Shown here in pieces: positions 28,095 through 33,210 of a stretch of DNA of 33,210 nucleotides (position 1 is its first letter; every line of letters starts with the position of its first letter). The notes below the pieces were generated by a model. That model was not told the DNA's origin, ran no database searches, and saw only the letters and a list, made by a program, of their open reading frames with translations. This stretch comes from a virus: IMG/VR virus record IMGVR_UViG_3300044618_001730, positions 1 through 33,210 of that record. One strand, written 5' to 3'. Both the position numbers and the translations under genes were made by a program.

Positions 28095-28315
28095 GCGAAC
28101 ACGAGACGGCCAACTGCTTGGCTGACTTCAGCGAGACGGACTTCAAGAAGTTCGCCACGAGGATCGGGGATCGGTGGTCCTTCACCCTCCCCGTTCATGA
28201 GTTGCAGAACATTGACGACCTCCTGCCAGACCATGTGCTGTCGGTGGAGAAGGTTCCCCTGTCGCCCGGTGGGGAGATCATGCTGGGCAAGCTGACGAGG
28301 AAGAAGGGAGTTTGA
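28091..28315 (+). CDS. hypothetical protein
   Basis: A 74-residue acidic protein with 'SETDFKKFATRIGDRWSFTL', 'PVHELQNIDDLLPDHVLSVE' and a Lys-rich end. ATGA overlap at the start. It immediately precedes the Acb2/Tad1-like gene (2 bases apart) and shares its transcript. No family was recognised. Confidence 0.55.
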   Translation: MSEHETANCLADFSETDFKKFATRIGDRWSFTLPVHELQNIDDLLPDHVLSVEKVPLSPGGEIMLGKLTRKKGV

Positions 28316-28317
28316 CT

Positions 28318-28566
28318 ATGAGCCATGTCTTTGATGGCGCCCCCGATGGGCGGCAGTCGAGCGACGTGAGTGAGCCTGTGAGCCGCTTTAGGCCCCGTTA
28401 CCGGGCGCTTACCGACAGCGAAAAGGCTTTGCACGATGCCATCAAGTCGAAGGCTTCCGAGCTTGAGGCTTTGATCGAACAGGTGAAGCCTGGGCGCTAT
28501 CGCTCCCTTGGCATCACTGCCCTTGAAGAGAGCATTATGTGGACGGTGAAGGAGCTTACTTCCTAA
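28318..28566 (+). CDS. Acb2/Tad1-like protein (candidate anti-CBASS/anti-Thoeris nucleotide sponge)
   Basis: An 82-residue protein with a disordered first 23 residues, then the two-helix hairpin of the Acb2/Tad1 domain: 'RYRALTDSEKALHDAIKSKA' and 'YRSLGITALEESIMWTVKEL'. Family members bind cyclic oligonucleotides (Acb2) or cyclic ADP-ribose signals (Tad1) and so block CBASS or Thoeris defence. Tyr28 and Lys43 have the 15-residue spacing I recall for the binding pair Tyr11/Lys26 of the Pseudomonas phage protein. ATG at 28318 follows AAGGGAG by 7 bases. Family membership is from remembered patterns; activity is untested. Confidence 0.65.
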   Translation: MSHVFDGAPDGRQSSDVSEPVSRFRPRYRALTDSEKALHDAIKSKASELEALIEQVKPGRYRSLGITALEESIMWTVKELTS

Positions 28567-28931
28567 TGAACGTGTTTGAAGAACAGGCCAAGTTCATGCT
28601 GGCCTGCGGCCAGACGGTCGGCAGGATGAACGAAGAGCAGACCGCGCTCTATGTCGGTCTCATCATGGAAGAGATGACGGAACTCTTCGAGGCTGTCGCA
28701 GAGAGAAACAAGGCAGAGATTTTTGACGCACTTCTCGACATCATCGTCGTGTGCATTGGGGCAGGACACTCTGCCGGTCTTCCGCTTGAGGCTGGATGGA
28801 GAGAAGTGATCCGGTCTAATATGGCAAAGGTTGATCCTGAGACCGGCTTTGTGAAAAAGCGCGCCGATGGAAAAATCTTGAAGCCTGAAGGATGGACGCC
28901 TCCTAGGCTTGCGGCACTCATCGAAAGCTGA
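28566..28931 (+). CDS. MazG-like nucleotide pyrophosphohydrolase
   Basis: A 121-residue all-helical protein of the MazG / PRA-PH group. 'YVGLIMEEMTELFEAVAERN' supplies the E-E-x-x-E metal site (Glu35, 36, 39), and 'IFDALLDIIVVCIGAGHSAG' gives the D-x-x-x-D pair (Asp54, Asp58). The C-terminal 'NMAKVDPETGFVKKRADGKI' and 'LKPEGWTPPRLA' are typical of phage members. It would hydrolyse (d)NTPs or related signals to monophosphates. TAATG overlap with the Acb2-like gene suggests linked expression. Confidence 0.8.
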   Translation: MNVFEEQAKFMLACGQTVGRMNEEQTALYVGLIMEEMTELFEAVAERNKAEIFDALLDIIVVCIGAGHSAGLPLEAGWREVIRSNMAKVDPETGFVKKRADGKILKPEGWTPPRLAALIES

Positions 28932-28959
28932 TAGGTTAGGCGCACTGAAGGAGAGACGA

Positions 28960-29631
28960 ATGAAACCTGAGACGATCAAGGCGATCATCGCCACACGCGA
29001 ACAGGTCGGCAGCCTGGGCAAGTCTGCCATGAACCCGCACGGGCGGTACAAGTACGTGTCCATCGACACCTACTATGAGAAGGTTGCCACGACCGCAGCC
29101 AAGAACGGCCTGTCTTGGATCGCCTCTGAGACTGCCTTCGAGGTGATGGCTGACGTGGGGAAGACTGGCGTCATCAAGGCCACCTACGACGTGGCGCTGA
29201 TGCACGAGAAGGGCGACTACATTCCGAAGTTCAGCACCCTCACGATCATCCATCCGATCCAGGGCGCTCAGACCGTTGGCTCTGCCATGTCCTACTTGGA
29301 CAAGGTGTTCATGCGTCAGTTGTTCTCCGTCGCCACTGGCGAGAAGGACAGCGATGCTGACGAGACCAACCCGGCTGATATCATCGGGATCGGCACGGAC
29401 AGCCCCAAGAAGGATGCTGCCCCCGAGGTCAACACGGAGCAGGCCGAGAAGGTCTTTCTGGAGTTTGTCCCGATCTGTGCCAGCCTCGAAGACCTGAAGC
29501 TCTTCTGGTCCGAGAACTACAAGGCACGCAACCTCCTCAAGGAACACAACCCCGATGCGCTGAAGCGCGTCACCGCCGCTTTCACCAAGCGGAAGGAAGA
29601 ACTCCAGAAGGAATCCAACGATGGAAACTAA
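28960..29631 (+). CDS. erf: ERF family single-strand annealing protein
   Basis: A 223-residue recombinase. The ERF core is visible: 'YKYVSIDTYYEKVATTAAKN' (residues about 28-47), 'GLSWIASETAFEV', 'FSTLTIIHPIQGAQTVGSAM' and 'SYLDKVFMRQLFSVATGEKD' followed by an acidic 'DADETNPAD' hinge. The C-terminal third is a separate helical domain. It anneals complementary single strands made by the exonuclease at 23273 and cooperates with the SSB-like protein that overlaps its end. AAGGAGAG stands directly before the ATG. Confidence 0.88.
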   Translation: MKPETIKAIIATREQVGSLGKSAMNPHGRYKYVSIDTYYEKVATTAAKNGLSWIASETAFEVMADVGKTGVIKATYDVALMHEKGDYIPKFSTLTIIHPIQGAQTVGSAMSYLDKVFMRQLFSVATGEKDSDADETNPADIIGIGTDSPKKDAAPEVNTEQAEKVFLEFVPICASLEDLKLFWSENYKARNLLKEHNPDALKRVTAAFTKRKEELQKESNDGN

Positions 29632-29896
29632 GAAGTATTACGGCGGCGCGCTCTTCATCAACCGCAATAAGACCAACGAGAAGGCTCCTGACCTCAGCGG
29701 CGACGTTGAGATCAACATGGAGACGCTGAAGGTTCTGGTCGAACTGGCCAAGAAGAACGAGCCGCTGAAGCTGCGGATGGCTGCCTGGGTCAAGGAAGGC
29801 AAGAGCGGCAAGTTCTATTCGGTCCAGCTTTCCGAGAACAAGCAGCCCGCCAAGCCCGCCCAGAAGAACGTCTTTGACGACGACATCCCCTTCTGA
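29621..29896 (+). CDS. SSB-like protein with DDDIPF tail
   Basis: A 91-residue protein ('GGALFINRNKTNEKAPDLSG', 'LKLRMAAWVKEGKSGKFYSV', 'QLSENKQPAKPAQKNV') with a compact beta domain and a flexible Pro/Lys linker. It ends in DDDIPF, the hexapeptide by which bacterial SSB recruits RecO, PriA and other repair proteins. The K-T-x-x-K-A-P-D-x-x-G and A-W-V-K-x-G-K-x-G-K-x-Y blocks are familiar from phage ssDNA-binding proteins encoded next to ERF. It starts 11 bases inside the ERF gene. Confidence 0.75.
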   Translation: METKKYYGGALFINRNKTNEKAPDLSGDVEINMETLKVLVELAKKNEPLKLRMAAWVKEGKSGKFYSVQLSENKQPAKPAQKNVFDDDIPF

Positions 29897-29904
29897 GGTA
29901 GGTC

Positions 29905-30369
29905 ATGCTCATCCGCCTGGACGAGTTAGAGATTGCGATAGGCCAAACAATCGGCCTGAAGAGGCACGAGAACGGCCAGAACCGCAGGACGACTCGCGGG
30001 CTGGCGGCTGAGTATTCCCTGGACTTCCATACTCTCGGGGCCTTTGGAGAGCTTGCTGTTGCGAGAATCCTGAACGTCTATCCGGGGTTCATCCTCAACA
30101 CATTCAAAGGCCCCGACATCGAACCCGACGTTCAGGTTCGCACCACCAGACACAAGAACGGCAGGCTCATCATGACCGATGATGACCCGCCCTTTCACAG
30201 ATACGTCCTTGTGACTGGTGATGCGCCTGAACTGGAGATCGTTGGCTGGATGTGGGGATACGATGGCCAGGAAAAGAAGTGGCTGACTGATCCGAAGAAC
30301 AACAGACCGCCCGCCTACTTCGTCCCCAGGGATGCACTCAAGCCTATCGAGACGCTGAATGAGGGTTAA
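29905..30369 (+). CDS. putative PD-(D/E)XK-fold protein
   Basis: A 154-residue protein. 'LGAFGELAVARILNVYPGFI' (helix with Glu), 'GPDIEPDVQVRTTRHKNGRL' (Asp followed by V-Q-V-R) and 'HRYVLVTGDAPELEIVGWMW' follow the order of a nuclease fold: Glu helix, Asp strand, Gln/Lys strand, beta strand, with Q-V-R in place of E-x-K. This may be a nuclease or a substrate-binding relative. Its place after ERF/SSB and directly before an HNH-like gene supports a recombination role. It overlaps the next gene by 11 bases. Confidence 0.55.
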   Translation: MLIRLDELEIAIGQTIGLKRHENGQNRRTTRGLAAEYSLDFHTLGAFGELAVARILNVYPGFILNTFKGPDIEPDVQVRTTRHKNGRLIMTDDDPPFHRYVLVTGDAPELEIVGWMWGYDGQEKKWLTDPKNNRPPAYFVPRDALKPIETLNEG

Positions 30370-30616
30370 GAACACAAAGCATCTGACGTGGGTCAGGACG
30401 CAAGGCTGTCTGATTTGCGAAAGATGGGCACAGGCACACCACCTAATGTTTGCCGAGCCTTCGGCTATGGGCAGAAAGAGTGGTGATGATTGGGCCGTTC
30501 CTTTGTGCGCCGACCATCACACAGAACTGCATGCTTATGGGGATGAGAAGACATGGTGGGACCTGAAGGGTGTGGACCCGGTGGAGTGGTGCAAGCGACA
30601 CGGGTCAAAGCAATGA
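30359..30616 (+). CDS. HNH-like protein (DUF968-like)
   Basis: An 85-residue protein with 'TQGCLICERWAQAHHLMFAE' (C-x2-C and His-His), 'DDWAVPLCADHHTELHAYGD' (C-x2-H-H, H) and 'WWDLKGVDPVEWCKRH'. This is the ββα-metal layout of small HNH proteins such as DUF968/Ref-like recombination nucleases. The first Cys pair and the later Cys/His would hold zinc; the His-His is the catalytic candidate. It begins inside the previous gene and overlaps the next start as ATGA. Confidence 0.75.
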   Translation: MRVKNTKHLTWVRTQGCLICERWAQAHHLMFAEPSAMGRKSGDDWAVPLCADHHTELHAYGDEKTWWDLKGVDPVEWCKRHGSKQ

Positions 30617-30786
30617 ACCCGCACTATGCGGGACAGATCATGCGTGAAGTTGACGTTCTGCCCCGTGCTGATGGGCAGAATTGGAAGGTCGGGGACGAAG
30701 TTGGTCTGCATGGAGCGGTTTGGACCGAACGCGGCGACGCCAAGGTCTATGCAGTAATTACGGAGATTGTTGATGTTCGAGATTGA
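30613..30786 (+). CDS. 57-residue beta protein
   Basis: A short protein starting at ATG 30613 (ATGA overlap): 'PHYAGQIMREVDVLPRADGQ', 'NWKVGDEVGLHGAVWTERGD', 'AKVYAVITEIVDVRD'. Glycines at strand turns suggest an SH3-like small barrel. Function unknown. It overlaps the next gene by 14 bases. Confidence 0.55.
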   Translation: MNPHYAGQIMREVDVLPRADGQNWKVGDEVGLHGAVWTERGDAKVYAVITEIVDVRD

Positions 30787-31003
30787 GAAAGGCGTCCCTG
30801 TTCCGCGTAACTACATGGGCCGCAAGTCGAAGAAGCGTGAAGCCATGATCGCCACCATGAATGCCATGAATGTGGGTGACAGCTTCCGCGTTGAGTACAA
30901 GCTGCCGTCTATGCGTAACTTCATCCGCAACTGTGGGATCGACGGCTCGTTCCGTGCGGCCCAGGAGAGCGACACGCACATCCGCGTCTGGCGGGTGGGC
31001 TAA
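30773..31003 (+). CDS. conserved small phage protein
   Basis: A 76-residue protein of the type 'M-F-E-I-E-K-G-V-P-V-P' followed by a Lys-rich segment 'GRKSKKREAMIATMNAM', then 'NVGDSFRVEYKLPSMRNFIR' and a last strand 'DTHIRVWRVG'. Small phage proteins with 'I-E-K-G-x-P-x-P' and 'M-x-V-G-D-S-F' are widespread; function unknown. ATG at 30773 has GGAG 7 bases upstream and is preferred over TTG at 30767. Confidence 0.65.
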   Translation: MFEIEKGVPVPRNYMGRKSKKREAMIATMNAMNVGDSFRVEYKLPSMRNFIRNCGIDGSFRAAQESDTHIRVWRVG

Positions 31004-31007
31004 TGGG

Positions 31008-31025
31008 TGGGGGCGAAAGCCCCCA
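31008..31025 (+). promoter_or_regulatory. GNRA-loop hairpin in the leader of the IS110-type gene
   Basis: TGGGGGC (31008-31014) and GCCCCCA (31019-31025) form a perfect 7-bp stem around GAAA, extendable by GG/CC across one bulged base. No T tract follows, so it is not a classical terminator. It sits 25 bases before the ATG at 31050 and could shield the transcript or bind a protein. Confidence 0.55.
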
Positions 31026-31049
31026 TACCAAGAACCACGGAGAGAACAA

Positions 31050-31871
31050 ATGAGTGACATAGACCTGATGCCGGTCATCCGGCTGACCAAAGACCTGAAG
31101 AGCGCCGCCCGCACACTGTCGAGCGACGAGGCGCGCTTCCTTGTGGACGCCTATTACGCCATGCAGGAGGACCGCATTCGCGCCGCCCACCAGCATCGCA
31201 GTCTGACTGAATCCGGGGAGCCCGCCGATGTGATGACGTGGCTGATGGATCAGCGTGAGGTTCTTGAGAAGCAAGTGGCCCGTGCGCTGGATGCGTATAG
31301 CGGCTCCAATCAGGTTGGCTCCTGGGCGCGCTCCATCGTCGGCATTGGCCCCGTCATCTCGGCTGGTCTGCTGGCTCACATCGACATCACCAAGGCTCCG
31401 ACCGTGGGCCACATCTGGCGCTATGCCGGTCTTGATCCGACCCAGACCTGGGAGAAGGGGCAGAAGCGTCCTTGGAACGCTCGCCTCAAGACGCTGTGCT
31501 GGAAGATTGGCGAGAGCTTCGTGAAGGTGTCTGGAAACGAGAAGGACATCTACGGCAAGGTCTACAAGGAGCGGAAGGAGATCGAGGCCGCTCGCAACGA
31601 GAAGCTTGAGTTCTCGGAGCAGGCCATCGCCATCCTGGGCAAGAAGCGGTTTGGCGCTGATACCCAGGCCAAGAAGTTCTACGAGCAGCAGATGCTGCCC
31701 CCTGCCCACATTCATGCGCGAGCCAAGCGGTACGCGGTGAAGCTGTTCCTCTCGCACCTTCACCATGTCTGGTGGGAAGTGCAGACGGGCGAGAAGCCGC
31801 CCAAGCCGTATGTGCTGACCCACATGGGCCATGCCCACTACATCGCGCCGCCTAACTGGCCGATGAGCTAA
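31050..31871 (+). CDS. IS110-type helix-hairpin-helix protein (Transposase_20-like), no transposase active site seen
   Basis: A 273-residue protein. Residues 98-113 'GIGPVISAGLLAHIDI' and the following 'VGHIWRYAGLDP' match the C-terminal helix-hairpin-helix domain of IS110/IS116/IS902 transposases. Two parts needed for transposition are missing: the N-terminal RuvC-like DEDD domain (the first 95 residues are a helical region) and the Ser-Gly after 'YAGLxP', which here reads 'TQTWEKGQ'. It is probably a phage DNA- or RNA-binding protein derived from that domain. The C-terminal 'AKRYAVKLFLSHLHHVWWEV' is typical of phage homologues. The repeat array begins 13 bases after its stop. Confidence 0.75.
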   Translation: MSDIDLMPVIRLTKDLKSAARTLSSDEARFLVDAYYAMQEDRIRAAHQHRSLTESGEPADVMTWLMDQREVLEKQVARALDAYSGSNQVGSWARSIVGIGPVISAGLLAHIDITKAPTVGHIWRYAGLDPTQTWEKGQKRPWNARLKTLCWKIGESFVKVSGNEKDIYGKVYKERKEIEAARNEKLEFSEQAIAILGKKRFGADTQAKKFYEQQMLPPAHIHARAKRYAVKLFLSHLHHVWWEVQTGEKPPKPYVLTHMGHAHYIAPPNWPMS

Positions 31872-31883
31872 GTCAACTTTCAG

Positions 31884-32921
31884 GAGAGTACCAGAAACGG
31901 AAAGCGAACCAGACGAAAAAGAAAGTCCCAGGACGAGTGAGTGAGTCTAGGCGGCGCGAGAGTTCCACAAGCGACGAACGAACCAACATATGAGAGAGCG
32001 CCATCTCGCGTGAGTGAACCATCATGGCTGAGAGTTCCACAGACGAAAAGTGAACCAAGGTACGAAAGAGTCTCAACCACTGCGAGTGAACCACTGAGCA
32101 TGAGAGTGCCTAGTGTGGAGAGTGAACCATTGAAAGCGAGAGTGCCGCGTCGTCGGAGTGAACCACGCTACATAAGTGTGCCACCGTAGCAGAGTGAGCC
32201 AGTGCCTAAGATAGCTTCATGGTAATCGAGCGAGTCAAACCGTAGGAGAGTTCCATATGGCCCGAACGAGACTTGGAATGCGACAGCGCCATAGCACGGA
32301 TCGAACCATGACTTACGAGAGTTCCAGTTTTCGGGAGTGAATCAATTGACCAGAGAGCGCCAAAAGGAGGGAGTGAACCAACCATAGGGAGAGTTCCATC
32401 GTTCGAGAGTGAACCGCACTGACAGAGAGCGCCAACGTTCCTGAGTGAGACATGAGACCAGAGAGTTCCACGGTCTAAGATCGAACCACTACCAAGGTAG
32501 AGTTCCAGAAGACTGGAGTGATCCATTAGGCGTAAGAGTACCATCCCGCCGGAGTGAACCATCGTCGTCAAGAGTTCCATCGTAAGTGAGTGAACCACTG
32601 GTTCGGAGAGTTCCATTACGAAGGAGTGAACCAAGTCTAGCGAGAGCGCCTAGGCCCCTGAGTGAACCATCCGGGTAGAGAGTTCCGCACCCTGAGAGTG
32701 AACCATCACAGTGGAGAGTTCCATAGACAATGAGTGAGCCATTGAGGCCGAGAGTTCCAGCGATCACGAGTGAACCATCGCAGACGAGAGTTCCATAATC
32801 GACAAGTGAACCACTGATGCAGAGAGCTCCAATTTGAGGAAGTGATCCAAGTGCCTTGAGAGTACCATCGGAGTTGAGAGAGGCATCACGTCCGAGAGCG
32901 CCATGAAAAGCGAACGAAAGG
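31884..32921. repeat. 18-base periodic array of 58 alternating ten-base words with variable spacers
   Basis: Fifty-eight words of 10 bases alternate strictly: type B (GAGAGTTCCA and variants, 29 copies) and type A (GAGTGAACCA and variants, 29 copies). Spacers are 8 bases in 53 of 57 cases; the exceptions are 31912-31920, 31949-31957 and 32489-32497 (9 bases) and 32292-32298 (7). From 32498 to 32912 the rhythm is exact for 23 steps. All 57 spacers differ. Eleven A words and ten B words match their consensus exactly. Common B variants are GAGAGCGCCA and GAGAGTACCA. Reading the minus strand in one frame gives a hexapeptide repeat G-S-L-x-x-x-G-T-L-x-x-x, interrupted by the length changes and one TAG at 32168-32170. 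Confidence 0.93.
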
Positions 32922-32927
32922 TCTAGA

Positions 32928-33210
32928 ATGGCAGAACCCAAACAGCCTTGGCTGAAGTTCGAGGCGATCAAGACATCCATGCGGCAGGATGGAAAAGGGA
33001 CATACATGACCCTGACCATCCACCCGGATGAAGTGCCGGTCGATCTTCTCGCCGCCCGGCCCGGCACGCGATACATGGTCGGAATGCTGCCCGTCGATGA
33101 CCATGACCGGCCCGTCAAAGGCAAGGACATGGAAGACGGCGAGCGCGCCGTTCAGTCCGCAGGCATGCTCTGCCGCAACATCAAGTTCCAGAAGTGGATG
33201 ATGGACAACG
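32928..33210 (+). CDS. conserved phage protein, 3' end outside window
   Basis: The ATG at 32928 begins a frame open to the window end (94 residues visible): 'AEPKQPWLKFEAIKTSMRQD', 'GTYMTLTIHPDEVPVDLLAA', then 'TRYMVGMLPVDDHDRPVKGK' and 'SAGMLCRNIKFQKWM'. Proteins of the form 'W-L-K-x-E-A-I-K-x-S-x-x-x-D ... T-L-x-I-H-P-D-E-V-P' are common in phages near recombination or replication genes, with unknown function. The ribosome site AAAGG lies in the last, degenerate word of the repeat array, only 6 bases before the ATG. Confidence 0.75.
   Translation, partial: MAEPKQPWLKFEAIKTSMRQDGKGTYMTLTIHPDEVPVDLLAARPGTRYMVGMLPVDDHDRPVKGKDMEDGERAVQSAGMLCRNIKFQKWMMDN

Noticed and set aside
31050-31871. Active IS110 insertion sequence
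   Set aside because: The RuvC-like DEDD domain and the catalytic Ser motif are not visible, and no element ends were found.
31884-32921. CRISPR array
   Set aside because: Words of 10 bases and spacers of 8 are far too short, words alternate between two types and diverge, and no cas gene is present.
32489-33130. Minus-strand frame of 213 codons covering part of the array
   Set aside because: Not listed as a gene because it starts inside the plus-strand gene at 32928, lacks a ribosome site and is broken by spacer-length changes; its low stop count is reported as a finding instead.

Overview
The window is a segment of a tailed double-stranded DNA phage (or a prophage of one), cut inside a gene at both ends. 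The evidence is the adjacent terminase, portal, scaffold-like and major capsid genes and the recombination/replication set (primase-helicase, RusA, RecB/Cas4-type exonuclease, ERF, SSB-like protein). Genes are dense and mostly linked by 1-, 4- or 8-base overlaps. Base composition is GC-rich. The small accessory families look like those of phages of Alphaproteobacteria; that host assignment is inference from remembered families. No integrase, tRNA or CRISPR array was found, so lifestyle is undecided.

Left arm, minus strand (10732 to 1): small terminase, a gap with runs of G, a short unknown gene, a LexA-type winged-helix protein, large terminase, portal, a small protein, a GroES-like co-chaperonin, a scaffold-like protein, two head-associated proteins, the major capsid protein followed by a strong terminator, a decoration-like protein, and small proteins including holin-like membrane proteins at the left edge. 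The large terminase start directly abuts an intrinsic-terminator hairpin, with a promoter-like sequence just upstream.

Divergent control region (10733-11434): about 700 bases without a gene. It holds three direct repeats spaced exactly 20 bases apart, a good sigma70-type promoter, a pair of longer direct repeats about 70 bases apart and several hairpins. The promoter shares an extended motif (AGCGCACC-N2-TAGAA) with a second promoter at 15034.

Right arm, plus strand, part 1 (11435-20104): small proteins, a MoxR/CobS-like AAA+ ATPase with a partner gene, a MarR-like regulator, and then a long run of overlapping small genes. Many of these are tandem paralogues. Their conserved C-terminal peptide A-L-K-E doubles as the ribosome binding site of the next gene.

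Part 2 (20105-31871): a 700-base non-coding, hairpin-rich stretch with a 12-bp perfect inverted repeat; a T7 gp4/Twinkle-like primase-helicase; RusA, alone on the minus strand; a RecB/Cas4-type nuclease; more small genes, including two related 55-residue membrane proteins flanking a small HTH protein; an Acb2/Tad1-like protein (candidate cyclic-nucleotide sponge against CBASS/Thoeris) next to a MazG-like pyrophosphohydrolase; ERF and an SSB-like protein ending in DDDIPF; two nuclease-like genes; and an IS110-type helix-hairpin-helix protein that lacks the transposase catalytic parts.

Part 3 (31884-32921): the most unusual element, a 1,038-base array of 58 ten-base words strictly alternating between two types (GAGTGAACCA and GAGAGTTCCA). 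The words are separated by 57 different spacers, nearly all exactly 8 bases, giving an 18-base rhythm. It lies between the IS110-type gene and the next phage gene (32928 onward). I do not recognise it as a described element.
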